64,000 bases of DNA, from assembly GCF_004210375.1 (NCBI RefSeq), contig NW_027467782.1, positions 37,003,771-37,067,770 of the forward strand. The letters run 5' to 3'. The notes below the pieces were generated by a model. The model saw only the letters and a list, made by a program, of their open reading frames with translations. It was not told the origin of the DNA and made no database searches. The DNA comes from Tachypleus tridentatus (lineage: Eukaryota; Arthropoda; Merostomata; Xiphosura; Limulidae). Positions within the stretch are counted from its first letter, which is position 1; each line of letters starts with the position of its first letter. Below are positions 24,844 through 36,522 of this stretch, piece after piece. The translations under genes and the position numbers were made by a program.

Positions 24844-27699
24844 ATGGCTGATGATTTTGATGATATTGTTGGTGTTACACCAACTTTGTCTTCTCTTTCT
24901 GATTTACCAAATGTTTTTTCTGTTGGTCATTTAAATTTAATACATGTTAATATTCGAAGTCTTACTCAAAATTTTGACCAATTTCTTGTTTTTTTACAAT
25001 CAAGCGTTGTTAAATTTCATATAATAGCTTTTTCTGAAACTTGGTTTGTTGAGGATGGATTTGTTTCCTTTTCGATTCCAGGTTACTCCTTTTATTCTTC
25101 ATCTTCTGGTCTAAATAAGGCTAGTGGAGTGGCAGTTTTGTTAAATTTGAGATACTGACTATGATAAAGAAGTGCAGTACATTAAGTCTGATGCTTTAAT
25201 TTTATTTTGTATGATTCAAAATAAGAAATTTAATCTCTTTGTTGTTTATCGATCTCCTAGATTGCCTGTATTGAAATTTATTGATGAGCTTTCATTAGAA
25301 TTGAATTTATACAAATATGATATTAATATACTTGTTGGTGATTTTAATATAGATGTTTTGACATTTGATGATGTGTGTTATAAAAATGCATATTTTAAGT
25401 TTTTGTCTGAGAACAATCTTCGTATTATTATTTCTTCTCCTACACGGATAACCAATGTTACTAATTCTTGTATTGATCATTTTTTAATTAGTGGAAATAC
25501 TATTAAAATTGTTATTCTTATATTGTTGAGAGTTTTTTGACCGATCATTTTCCAATTGTTTTATGTATAGACATTTTATCGGATCTAGAACATGTCTCAA
25601 ATGTTCAAAAGATTAAGTTTAATGAATTGAGTTCTTGTTTGAATTTTTCAGATTGGTCCTGTGTTATGAATTGTTCTGATGTTAATGTTGCTTATGATAA
25701 TTTTGCTGAAGTGTTAACTGATTGTATTCAAAGTTGTACTACTACTGTTTCTGTGTCACGAAAGTTTAGAAAAATTAAGCCATGGATTACCAGTGAATTG
25801 GTTTTGTTAATGATTAAAGAGATAAGTTAAAAAGAAAGTACATCAATTTCCTGATGATATTTATCTAAAGATTAGATTTAAGTGTTTAAGGAATTATGTT
25901 GTTAGCTTGACCCGTAAGACTAAATGGACTTATTATCATAACCTGTTTAAGAATGCTAAAACTATTAAACAGAATTGGAATATTGTTAACTCTATTATTG
26001 ATGTTAAAAAAAAAATATAAAATTTTTGTAATTTTGGTACTACTGATTTATCTGATTTGAATTATTTTTTTGTTAATGTTGCTAAATCTACTTGCTCCAA
26101 TCCTAAATTTTGTTCTCAGGGCATGCCTCCTGCTCCTTCTTCTTCTTGTTACCTATATCCTGTTACTGTATCTGAAACTATGAATAATATTTTCTCCTTA
26201 TCAAATTCAGCTTCTAATGGTGTAGATGGTGTTTCGGTTAAGATTTTGAAAGCTAATGCTAATCTTTTGCACCAATTTTGACTTTTAATTAATTTATCTT
26301 TTACTCAAGGGAAGTTTCCTAATGCTTTAAAGTTATCATTGGTCATTCCTATTTATAAATCTGGTAATATTTCTGATTTTACGAATTATAGACCTATTTC
26401 CTTATTAATACATTTCTCTAAACTATTTGAAAAATCTATGAAGATTAGAATTTTATCATTTCTTGATAGACATTCAGTTTTGTCTCCTTCTCAATTTGGC
26501 TTTCGGCCTGGGCTTGGAACGGAGGTTGCTGTTGCTAAACTTGTGGGAAGTATTACAGAAGCTTTGGATTCTGATCTTCATCCAATTGCTGTTTTTCTTG
26601 ACTTAGCCAAAGCTTTTGATTCTGTTAATCATAAAATATTGTTAAATAAATTATCTTATTATGGTTTTAGAGGCATTGTTTTTGATTGGTTTTTTCTTAC
26701 TTTCACAATAGAAAGCAATCAGTTTGTATCCATAATAATTATAGTGATTGGCTTACAATTAATGTTGGAGTACCACAAGGTTCTGTTCTGGGCCCTTTAT
26801 TATTTCTCATTTATATAAATGATATTCTTTACCAACAGTTTTTGGAGATATCCAAGCCTATGCCGATGATATTGCTGTTGTTTATAGTAAGCCAAATCTA
26901 ATTAATGAAGCCATTATTTCTAGTGATCTTAATAAAATTAAAAATTGGCTTTTCTGTAATGACTTATCCTTAAATATATCTAAATCTTTTCTTCTTCAGT
27001 TTAACCTTTATGGTGTCATTCCAGCTTTTCCTTCTATTTTTTATCATTCTAGTGATTGTTATACTTACCCTAATTGTAAGTGTCCCAAATTGACTCAAGT
27101 TTCCTCTGTTAAATATTTAGGAATTATTTTAGATCGAAAATTAAATTGGCAATTTCATATTAATTCTTTAGTTAATAAATTAAAATATAGTTCTATGCTA
27201 ATTTTTGAACTTAGTCATTGTGCTCCTTATCATATTTTGTTAAGTGTATATTATGCTCTCTTTCAATCTTTCTTACAATATTGTATTTCAATTTGGGGTG
27301 GCACATATAAGACTTTTAATTCCTATTCACAAGTTGCAAAAAAGTGTTTTCTCTCTTATTTTTACTCATAGGCTTGATACCGATTTCAGTAAATTTAACT
27401 CCCCTCTTTCATATGATAAACTTTATTTATATTTTTTAGCTTTATCTACATTGCATGTTTCTTTTAATAGGCCTTTTAAAGTCACTTCATATTTTACACG
27501 ACTTCAATCTTTTTTCCAATTAATGTACCCACACCACGTAAAACAGTTACACTTCATCAATATCTTTATTTGGCACCTCGTATTCATAATTTTATTCCTT
27601 ATAGTATAAGATCTTCTATTAATCGTGTTAATCAAAAGAAATACTTAAAACAATGGATCTTAAATACTGATGATAATATTCTGGGAACTTTACATTGAT
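24844..27699 (+). pseudogene. LINE ORF2: endonuclease + reverse transcriptase (multiply frameshifted)
   Basis: Starts MADDFDDIVGVTP at 24844. Endonuclease landmarks in order: LIHVNIRSLTQNFDQF, FSETWF (catalytic Glu), VVYRSP, GDFNID (Asp/Asn), SCIDHF and TDHFPI (catalytic Asp-His). Reverse transcriptase follows: YRPISLL, FGFRPG, FLDLAKAFDSVNH (palm motif A), [19 protein letters not shown] (motif B, about 26767-26823) and YADD at 26859-26870 (motif C), then KYLGIILDRKLNW. The frame breaks near 25156 (TGA), 25530, 25828 (TAA), 26018 (TAA), 26279 (TGA), 26690, 26835, 27330 and 27530. Several breaks fall in T or A homopolymers. The catalytic residues themselves are intact. Confidence 0.9.
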
Positions 27700-27938
27700 T
27701 TTGTAAGTTTTGATTTTACATTTTTATGTGTTTAACCATCACAGGACGAGTTAACTCTTTGTTGATGGTTTTAAAATGATATTTGATTTTTTGTGTCTAA
27801 TTTATTGCTTAATAAATTTATTATTATTATTATTATTATTATTAGTTCTGAGACACTAACCTTGTCTGCATTATTACCATCCCGATTTCTTTATTTTTTA
27901 CGACATTCGTCATTGATATGTTTGTTGTTGTTTTTTTA

Positions 27939-28203
27939 ATTTCGCGCAAAGCTACTCGAGTGCCAGCTGCGCTAGCCGTCCCTAATTTAGCAGTGTAAGA
28001 TTAGAGGGAAGGCAGCTAGTCTAGTTATCACTACCCACCGCCAACTCTTTGGCTACTCTTTTACCAACGAATAGTGGGATTAACCGTATCATTATAACGT
28101 TCCCATGGCTGAAAGAGCGAGCATGTTTGTGGCGACGGGGATTCGAACCCGCGACCCTTGGATTACGAGTCGCACGCCTTAACCCACCTGGCCATGCCGG
28201 GCC
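27939..28203 (-). mobile_element. tRNA-derived SINE family 1, full length, with target-site duplication
   Basis: Minus-strand copy, head GGCCCGGCATGGCCAGG (A box), anticodon loop CTCGTAA, B box GGTTCGAATCC, to 3' end GCGCGAAATTAAAAAAA. Flanks CGTCATTGATAT (27908-27919) and CGTCAGTGATAT (28205-28216) are a 12-bp target-site duplication with one change. Inserted about 95 bp downstream of the LINE tail. Confidence 0.95.
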
Positions 28204-28436
28204 TCGTCAGTGATATCTTAATACATTTAATCAGCGGGATTGCAGAACGTCATCTCTTCTGAACCTCTTGTTTGGTATAACAGCTTCTATTACTCGCAAT
28301 GAAGAATTTTCCTTTTATCATTCTATTTTTGAAGCTTCAGAATACTCCATCATTATAGGTTGACGGTTTAAAAATAACAAATTATTTTAAACCTTTGTTA
28401 CATACATGTCAGCAGGTTTGAATTACATTTAAGTGT

Positions 28437-28557
28437 GTGTGTGTTTTCTCTTACAGCAAAGCCACATTGGACTATCTGTTGAGTCCACCGAGGAGAATCG
28501 AACTCTGATATTAGCGTTGTAAATCCGAAGACTTACCGCTGTAACAGCTGATGGACT
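28437..28557 (-). mobile_element. tRNA-derived SINE family 2
   Basis: Minus-strand copy: B-box-like GAGTTCGATTCTCC, anticodon-loop region GGATTTACAACGC, tail CAACAGATAGTCCAATGTGG, then CTTTGCTGTAAGAGAAAACAC with a following CA-rich end. Confidence 0.85.
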
Positions 28558-28982
28558 GCATTTAAGTTAACTTTGGCATAATTAAAACAAACTCAAATGA
28601 AACAGCATTAAATTATTTATATTTTTACATTTCATCCAAAGTGGCACACATACACACACATTTTAAGATACAGTTTTACTATTGTACTTATTGTTCTTGT
28701 TGTATTCTGCTGTTATCACTAAATATATTTCTAAGTGTTTTTAATGTACAGTCAGCGGTGCACCAGTTGAGCTTTATTTAATCAGTTACATTTATTACAA
28801 TATACTTTGTCGGTTACGTGTGTTTGTTTGTTTACTAAATGTCATTTAGATTATTTAGTGCAAATAAAGCTTTATCTTATCGTTCCATCGCTTTTGTACT
28901 TTAGCTAAAATACGACATGATACACAGGTTTTGTAGGACACTAACACATTTAAAATATTAATATGTAAACAATATTAGTATG

Positions 28983-29067
28983 TGTTTGTGGTCTGCCTTC
29001 CACAGGTATTGAAATCCGGTTTGTAGTAGTACTAGTCCGTAGACGTACCACTGTGCTACTAGAGGGT
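28983..29067 (-). mobile_element. short tRNA-derived SINE, degenerate
   Basis: Minus strand: CCCTCTAGTAGCACAGTGG (A-box region), GTCTACGGACTAG, B-box-like GGATTTCAATACCTG, then GTGGAAGGCAGACC. Old copy of the family-2/type-V group. Confidence 0.6.
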
Positions 29068-29639
29068 TAGTAGCTGGTTTCTCTAGTACCAACCTCTTTG
29101 TACAAATAATTTCGTTTCCTAATACGCTATTTGTACATATCAAGCATTGTTTTAAGCATTACGTTCCATTATCCTATCGACTTAATCCATCGGAGTTGTT
29201 CTGTTAAATCTCGAACTAATGTCATTAACTGTACTACCACTTTAACTGTGTAAAGGATAACAGAAACGTAAAATCAGTACTTATGTGTTGACTGTTTCTG
29301 TTGAAGTCCTTTGCTTAAATTGAGATGTATACGATTATATATGTCATTGAACGTTTGAGAGGTTAAAGTGTTTTTTAGCCAAATGTTCGTCTTGGACAAT
29401 AAATTTAAAAACATTTCGTGTGGTGATAAACAATAGTAGATTTTGAGAAAAAACCAAATACATAAGGATATATGTGACTGCGTAGGCAACAAAATATATG
29501 ATTAGAGCGAATTATAAACATATACGTATGTACTATACAAGCTATATAACAGGACGTTCTAAGAAGAAATTTTAATGAAAGGTCATGTGAATTTTGTTTA
29601 ATAAAAACTTAACAAGAAATATGAGGAAATAAAACTCGA

Positions 29640-29858
29640 CGGGGTTCGAATCCCCGTCGCCCCAAACATGCTCGCCCTTTCAGCCGTGGGGCATTATAAT
29701 TATACGGTTAATCCCACTATTCGTTGGCAAAGAGTAGCCCAAGAGTTGGCGGTGGGAGGTGATGACTAGCTGCCTTCCCTCTAGTCTTATACTATTAAAT
29801 TAGAGATGGCTAGCGCAGATAACCCTCGTGTAGCTCTGCGCGAAATTAAAAAAAAAAG
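29640..29858 (+). mobile_element. tRNA-derived SINE family 1, 5'-truncated
   Basis: Starts at the B box (GGTTCGAATCCCCGTCGC), lacking the A-box half. The rest of the body is intact to the 3' end TGCGCGAAATTAAAAAAAAA. The truncation point fits incomplete reverse transcription. An open frame across its 3' end (29806-29988) is not a gene. Confidence 0.92.
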
Positions 29859-29987
29859 GAGAGAAGAACCGTTTTATTTCTCGATGTTTCTTCCGATACA
29901 GAACTACAAGCTTCATATTATTATTCTTTATTATCTAAATATAATTGTAGAACATCAGCTACAAGCTCTGATGATGTACAATACATA

Positions 29988-30025
29988 AATATATATATAT
30001 ATATGTATATACAATATATAATAAT
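29988..30025. repeat. (TA)n microsatellite
   Basis: Run of AT dinucleotides interrupted by GT and CA. A similar short run is at about 31300-31313. Confidence 0.85.
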
Positions 30026-31388
30026 CATTCAATGCAAGTTACTGAAAGTCACCAATAAAGGCTTGAATGGATAATATATAATAACTCTTTTTGCACGTTT
30101 AACATAGTTACAATAACATAAAGGTTTTACGTTATATAAATTAAGCATGAAAAGTTATGCAATCTGAACTACAAATGACTATAAAGAGGAAGAGTTTTCA
30201 AACTGTCTTATCATAGTTGTAACACTGTAGTAAATCACACAGTTTATATAGTACTTTAAAATATTCAATAATCTCAGTAAAGTCCAAAAGAAGACAGCTG
30301 GATATTTCACTAAATGTCTGTAAGACCAATGAAAGTTGGCTGACTATAAAAACAAACACTGATGCAATATGTCTCAAAGTGTTATTAACAAGATATGGTG
30401 GAATCACTTGTAACAAAATGGTACAAATACACTGGTACTGGACTAAAAGAATAAAGTCCACATTTAAGTAAGTTACCGTTATCTAACGATTCGCTACAAT
30501 TATGTGATAACTGTTAAAAAACAGAATCAGATGTTCGTAGCTGCAACCGAACGTCATTTTAATGTATGTACGGTTAAAAACACAAGAGGTTTGGTAATAC
30601 TACTAAGACAAGGTATATTTTAGTTATAGTAAGACACAAAATAACTCACTTTTATATCAGTGGTGGAAATATGTGTGATAAATGAAAAATCACGAATGGA
30701 CACTACGACCTTTATGTTTTCCAGATGTCATTAAGACGATACATAATATGCTGTCATATATGTTTACGTTTGGTTCTGACTTCAGCTGAATGGATGATAA
30801 TTGTCTTCCCACGTGTAATGATATTGAAGAAGAGATGATTGACCAGTTTAACTTGGGTACAGACTTATCAGACCTCGATAGTAGCGAACATGTATCGGTC
30901 TCTTTTGGAAGAATTACATGTATTCAAATGACTCTGAACATTAAGGATTCTCTGAATGCATCTTTTTCAGTAGTTGTGGATGCCTCAGGATCTTAACAAC
31001 ACTGATTGTAAGCATGCAACATCGATATGATATTGGTCGCACAGTTTGACACAGTATACATTACATTAAAGTGAAATGTTTTTAACTCTAAAAATGTGAA
31101 CTCACTTCTCCTAAATATTAATCGTAAACGTAAGATAAATGAGAAATTAATTGAATTTTGAACCAGATACAGATAATAAGATGTCAGATATTCACAGAAA
31201 TTATATATGAGAATGGTTGTAATTATTTTATAACAGTAATTTTGCATTAGCATTAATAATGTACTATTAATTCCATTATATTTCAGTTGCTCAGTGCAAT
31301 ATATATATATATGTGTAGGTATAAATAAACTTGTAGGAAGTGAAAGTTTAATATAAAGAGCAGATTCTTGTTTTTAATGGTTATATAC
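30026..31388. other. AT-rich sequence, one weak exon-like frame
   Basis: No gene recognised. A plus-strand frame at 30790-30996 (MDDNCLPTCNDIEEEMIDQF...) follows an acceptor-like TTCTGACTTCAG, but it has no family match I know and no paired exon. The rest is featureless AT-rich DNA. Confidence 0.4.
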
Positions 31389-31964
31389 TTATGGTGTATA
31401 ATACTGAGTACTATAAAGTAAAAGAACTTTAAAAATACGAACCGTTGTCAGTAAATCAGAGTTTAATGTCTCTTTAGGTTTGTCATCATTCACGATTGTC
31501 TTAACGCGTTTCTTTGATTTAGTTTTATCAAAACCTGAAGCAGGCTTGCTCACGTTTTCCGCTCTTTCTGTTTTCCTTTCCATTTATTGTATGGGTGTTT
31601 GTGTTTTTCTTATAGCAAAGCCACATCAGGCTATCTGCTGAGCCCACCGAGGGGAATCGAACCCTTATTTTACCTTTGTAAATCCGTAGAATTACCACTG
31701 TACTAGCGGGGCATTTTTTGTCTGCAAGATGGTTGGTTGTGTCAGTTTTTGCTTTAACATCATATTATTTTCTCTTTTATTAAACTTATTTGTCGGGGCC
31801 TTCTCACATTCATGGATCATTGAAACAGCTTCTAAAATATCTAATTCAGTAGGGGTGAACTTTTCAGTTACAAGCGCCTGGTCTTCTAGCATTGTATAGG
31901 CAAAACTCCACAAGACCCGAGGACGCGGTTTTTCAGGGCTTTCCATTCGCCCCGGGCTTTTCAT
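31389..31964 (-). pseudogene. coding-like segment of unknown function interrupted by a SINE
   Basis: On the minus strand a frame from 31964 begins MKSPGRMESPEKPRPRVLWS and continues through SFAYTMLEDQALVTEKFTPT and ELDILEAVSMIHECEKAPTN until it runs into a SINE at 31714. Beyond the SINE a second frame begins MERKTERAENVSKPASGFDK and contains KSKKRVKTIVNDDKPKETLN. Both pieces are rich in Lys/Glu/Pro and look more protein-like than neighbouring frames. Removing the SINE and one copy of a possible short target duplication (AAATG) puts the two pieces one base out of frame. The segment is therefore either broken or my boundary is off by a base. I do not recognise the protein. It could be a decayed host exon or an unknown repeat ORF. 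Confidence 0.35.
31601..31714 (-). mobile_element. tRNA-derived SINE family 2, well preserved
   Basis: Minus strand: GCCCCGCTAGTACAGTGG (A box), GGATTTACAAAGG (valine-type loop), B box GGTTCGATTCC, CCTCGGTGGGCTCAGCAG, ATAGCCTGATGTGGC, TTTGCTATAAGAAAAACAC. This is the best copy of family 2 in the window and serves as the reference for the tail expanded at 20.4 kb. It lies inside the coding-like segment at 31.4-32.0 kb. Confidence 0.9.
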
Positions 31965-33497
31965 TCACGTTGCAGAAACAGCAAATAATGCGAAACAATA
32001 ACAAAAATAAATGAGAAATAAAAACGCGATTTTGTCTTTCAGTTTTCTATATAAACAATACTAATAAAGATCAACTCTAAATAGTTGTCTTTTTTTGTTT
32101 TTGTTTTTTTAGTAAACAAACAAATTTACAAAACACTTGATAAATCACCATATAGAAGTTTGGTGAGAAGTGTTAACTATAACTGAAAAGTTTTTTGACC
32201 TCATAAATAAGGTTAATTAAACATATTCAGCTTTACTAGGTTCATATTAGTATTTTCACAAATTAACTACCAAAGGGGCACTGACATTTTCAAATATCAA
32301 CCCTACTATTCAATTAAAGATAATTGGGTATTGAGGTCAGATGCTCTCTCACCCTGTTCCACATACTTTAATTATCAAGAACTGGAAGATAACATGTAGC
32401 TTACCACAAAGCAATAAGACAAATCGAAATTAGTGTTAGCTCTTCCATCCACCAAGGATATCTTACAACTGTAGGTTTGGAGGCCCAGGGAACGTAACCT
32501 TGAGAGAGAGAGTTGTTTTAAAACCGTTTTACACATTGTATCGATTACAAAAAACCGAAAGAAAACTTCAAATGTAACTTAATAATAATAGTAAGGTGTA
32601 TAATTCTTTAAACTAAAAATAATCTTTATTTAACATATTAAAAATAACAATTAAATAAATAATATATTTCTTACATTTATAATATATTTTCATATTAAAC
32701 ATTGATAACAACCTTTACAATTTGTCAACTGTATATATATATTTTCTTTACAGTTTAAACAGATAATTAGCGAAGAAAAATAATGGTCATTATATTATTT
32801 GAGCTCCTTACTAGTAGACAAGTAATAGAGTTATGCAATAACTCAACTATATAGTTATATAACAGGAAATCAGTTAGGTTTTCCAACATATTTACATTGT
32901 TAGACAATATAGCAAGAAACCTACTGGCTTTTCATTCCAAACATACGTTATTGGACTATATAAGAAAAAAATCTCAACGTTTTCTTTACGATAATTTACA
33001 TATTATACAACTCAGTAAAACACAGTTAGTTAAATCAACTTCGATTCACTTAACTTGTAAGGATATGTAACACAAACACAGTCTTTCCATTGACTACTTA
33101 ATAAAGCCAATTTGTTATTTCGCTATTCAGTTACCTTATTAAGTTTCATAATTCTTCACTTGTTATGATATGGTACATAATTCCTTTTTACTATCGAATC
33201 ATATCCACTGAATGGTAGTTTTTTGCGTCATTACAACACTATTAAAAACAGTAATTTTTACAAATTTTTCTTCACTGTAAATTTTCAGGTAAAGAACCAT
33301 GGTATTTTGACCACAAACACTGAATGAACGTACGTCACTGCTCGCGAAGTTTTTCGCTTACTTGGTAACAATTCTTTCTAATAGTTGTATTTAGAACTTA
33401 TGAGACGGTGCTAACGTTTTGATAATCCAATGTTATTATAATCGTATTTTAAAACATTTGTTTTGTATTTGGACAAATTACTTTACTTTATTACACT
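31965..33497. other. AT-rich sequence, nothing recognised
   Basis: Long AT-rich stretch. I see no gene, RNA or named repeat. Confidence 0.5.
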
Positions 33498-33759
33498 GGC
33501 CCGGCATGGCCAAGCGTGTTAAGGCGTGCGACTTGTAATCTGAGAGTCACGGGTTCGCATCCCCGTCGCGCCAAACATGCTCGCCCTTTCAGCCGTGGGG
33601 CGTTATAATGTGACGGTCAATCCCACTATTCGTTGGTAAAAGAGTAGCCCAATAGTTGGTGGTGGGTGCTGTTCACTAGCTGCCTTCCCTCCAGTCTCTG
33701 AATTCATATTTCAGGACATCTAGCCCTCGTGTAGCTTTTACATAAATGTTCCAAACAAA
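33498..33759 (+). mobile_element. tRNA-derived SINE family 1, full length
   Basis: Head GGCCCGGCATGGCCAAG, loop CTTGTAA, B-box-like GGGTTCGCATCCCCG, the body with GTTATAATGTGACGGTC, ending TAGCCCTCGTGTAGC with a mutated 3' terminus. A small replacement follows CCTCCAGTCT (about 33700). Confidence 0.92.
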
Positions 33760-34290
33760 TTTTCTTGACATCGACAAAATTACTCAATTTCCGTTTGTGC
33801 TAAATGTTTTATACGTAATTATAGACTAATCATCAGAATATTTACGATTATTATCGTAAAGTAAAGTTTGTTTTTCTGTGGAATGAAATATCAACTGTAA
33901 GTAAAATGTTTGTCCGATTTTTGTAAATACTGGTGTGATTATGGAAGTTTATTTTGGGCATAAGCCGTTACATTTGAGTGGTTTAAAACAGGTTTTCACG
34001 TCTTTTTAAATTTGTGTCCATTTTAGTACGAAGGGATGGTACATATCTACAGAGTAGAGCTCTGCATTTCAGATCTGTACAATAAACAAAACATTTCTTT
34101 CACTGCAAGATGTAGGCCCATTATAAGAGTGACAGTTTATTCCCTTATGATGGACGACAAGCGCAGCCGATCGACTGTGTTTCCTCTTGTCAGTAATTTA
34201 GCGTAAGGGCCAACGACAAATAAAATTATCAAACTAAATAATAAGCATACGATGTCACCAAATTAAAAGACTACATTATAGTGAACCTAA

Positions 34291-34310
34291 GAAGGCCAAA
34301 ACGTTGTTCT
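34291..34310 (+). repeat. solo motif shared with the 11.5-kb palindrome
   Basis: GAAGGCCAAAACGTTGTTCT matches the inner arm of the palindrome at 11617-11640 (AAGGTCGAAACGTTGTTCGC) with few changes, so that arm belongs to a dispersed repeat. Confidence 0.5.
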
Positions 34311-34388
34311 CAGTCTTATTAGTAAAGTTGTATGAAACAAATATTGTAGAATATTTTAATATCTAACAAACAGCCTCTGTTGGTAGGG

Positions 34389-34504
34389 TCCTCCACTAGT
34401 ACAGCGGTAAGTTTACGGATTTACAACGCTAGAATCAGCTGTTCGATTCCCATCGTCAGCAGATAGGCCGATGCGACTCTCAAAAAGAAAAATACACAAA
34501 CATA
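34389..34504 (+). mobile_element. tRNA-derived SINE family 2
   Basis: CCTCCACTAGTACAGCGGTA (A-box region), ACGGATTTACAACGCTAG, B box GTTCGATTCCC, tail AGCAGATAGGCCGATGCGAC, A-rich end ACACAAAC. Confidence 0.85.
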
Positions 34505-34654
34505 AACATACGCTTGATTGGAATTATCAGTTTCAAGAATTTCAGGCCGTGTTAACATTAAAACTCGAGAATCGATTCTCACAGCGAATCCAACAGAGAT
34601 TTCCTGTTCTGCAACTTTGTGCTAAAACGCGTACCAAACGAGGTCGTTCGATTT

Positions 34655-34757
34655 TTAAAACAAAGCTAAACACCGGCATTACATAGCTTATCTCCTGTGA
34701 GGAATAAAACCCGATCCTTCTGTTGTAAATCCAGAAACTGATTCATTGACAAGAGGG
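34655..34757 (-). mobile_element. short tRNA-derived SINE, degenerate
   Basis: Minus-strand relic: CCCCTCTTGTCAATG, TGGATTTACAACAG, B-box-like GATCGGGTTTTATTCC, then a decayed tail. Confidence 0.55.
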
Positions 34758-35008
34758 GCAGGGGACAAATAAAAGACTCTATAATCGAAACATTTTTATT
34801 ATCTTTCTCTTTTTAAATTAAAAGTTTTTCTTTATATAAAGCAGTTAGTATTTGTGCTAGTAAATCATATTTTTCTTAATTTTCCCACGTGAACTATTTG
34901 TTTCTGAAATATCCTTTCGTCGACGAGGACTATTTTCTTTTCTTATCAAGAAAGGTATACCTTTAAGAAATATTAGACAAAGACTTCATAAAAAACTTCC
35001 AGATGCTT

Positions 35009-35140
35009 CTGCCCTCTAGTGGGTAAAAGCTATGGTTACAATTTACAACGCTATAATCTGAGGTTCAATTTCCCTCGATGTAAAAGCCCAAATGGCCTAT
35101 TGTATAGCTTTGGGCTGAAAATAAACACACAAACAAATCG
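35009..35140 (+). mobile_element. tRNA-derived SINE family 2
   Basis: TGCCCTCTAGTGGGTAAAAG, TTACAATTTACAACGCTATA, B-box-like GGTTCAATTTCCC, tail AAGCCCAAATGGCCTATTG, and the A-rich terminus ACACACAAACAAA. Third such element within 750 bp. Confidence 0.8.
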
Positions 35141-36283
35141 TGGTCGTAGTTACTGCGAGAATATTACAAACCGATTATTATCATAATTATTTTATTTTTC
35201 ACATACATTTTCAAAACCTTAACATAACACTCACTAATACCCAGGTTTATTGTTCTTGTATCATTTGTGGGGCCCCATTCTCTGTGACTACGGAGTAAAA
35301 TATGACCCAGATTTTAAGACATTTAGAACTGATGTGTTTTTTTTCGTGCTCACTCTCGTGTGAGGCGCCTTCTATTGATGAGAAGTTACTTTTTACATCG
35401 AGGGAGTATTTGGAGTTGGTTGGTTTTTCACATTTTGTATACAAGTGTTTCTTCCAAGTTTAGCTCAAAGAAAATGTCAAAATCAAGTCTAATGTTGAGA
35501 AAGATGTTTATTTACAGTACAAGTAATTTATAGTGTAGTGGAGACGCAATGTAGTCAGATGACTTGTTACACAGTTCAGACAGTATAATAGTCAAAAATA
35601 TGAAGTGACACAATGTGTTACAAACCTGTACTTTGTAAATACTCAACCCAAGGAACTAACATAGTACGTTTAAAAGTTACAGTTGTAGTAATCAACTATC
35701 AGATGCAACACAGGGTGTGTGCTTCAATTTTACAATTGAATAATCATCCGATAAAATCTGTTTAAACTTTCAAACTGCTGCCATACTAAGACAGATCTAA
35801 AACTAAAAATGCTCAACAACGATTTGTTGTTTTACAGCCGGATAATGGAAAGTGTCTCTACGTTACTTTTTCCTCTACCCACAGCTTCTAAGTCACTTTC
35901 ATTACTTGACAGAGGGTCTGGTTACATTCTTCACGAAGAACTTTATGTGCACGTGTCAGTAAAGGAAAAGTATTTTACCTAACTTTATGCCCTTTTGTTA
36001 ATGTACACACGCGCTTGTTCGACCCGTAAGACTCGCTGATTGTTATTAGATTTTCCAGCTTTATATACTCAGATGTCATTTTAATATTACGTCACTGTAA
36101 ACCTTCTCTTTCCCATATCATAATAGTTTACTTTACAACTCTTTCTATTAGATTTTGAGTCCGGGCTAGTAGATCTCTGGATTTTGGAGCTATCGAATCT
36201 ACTTCGATTCCGCGCGATACTGTAAAATATTCCCACACTATAATATATTGGTGCGTTATAAGAGTGACAGTGCATCCCTTAGC
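35141..36283. other. AT-rich sequence, nothing recognised
   Basis: No gene or repeat identified. Confidence 0.5.
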
Positions 36284-36522
36284 TGGCTTTGCATCGCCTG
36301 GTGGTTAGTGCCCTAGACTCGCAATCTGCTGGTCACATGATCGAAACCCGTACTCGAACGTGGTCATCCTTTCAGCCTTCGAAGCGTTATATGTGACGAT
36401 CAGTCTCGCTTTTTTGTTGGTAAAGAACGGCCAAAGAGTAGACGGTAGGTGGTGTTGAGTTAATTGTTACCTTCTAGAATATCACTTCAATATTAGGGAC
36501 GGCTAGGCTTGGTGGCTTTCTT
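36284..36522 (+). mobile_element. tRNA-derived SINE family 1, strongly diverged
   Basis: Head GGCTTTGCATCGCCTGGTGG, loop CTCGCAATC, B-box remnant ATCGAAACCCG. The body follows the family (GTTATATGTGACGATCAGTC, GGTAAAGAACGGCCAAAG, TTAGGGACGGCTAGG) with many substitutions. Old copy or a subfamily. Confidence 0.8.

Larger units (their letters stand above)
23700..27844 (+). mobile_element. CR1/L2-group non-LTR retrotransposon (LINE), nearly full length, inactivated
   Basis: The layout is typical of the CR1/L2 superfamily: an ORF1 with PHD-type zinc finger, coiled coil and RRM-like domain, then an ORF2 with apurinic endonuclease and reverse transcriptase, a short 3' UTR and a (TTA)n tail at 27819-27844. 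A stem of AACCATCA (27734-27741) and TGATGGTT (27763-27770) lies in the 3' UTR. Codon use is AT-rich throughout. ORF1 and ORF2 carry at least nine frameshifts or stops, so this copy is dead. The 5' end is approximate. Clade naming within CR1/L2 (for example Crack- or Daphne-like) needs phylogeny. Confidence 0.9.

Noticed and set aside
30790..30996. Exon following TTCTGACTTCAG
   Set aside because: Acidic peptide with an acceptor-like site, but no donor, partner exon or family match; too weak to call.
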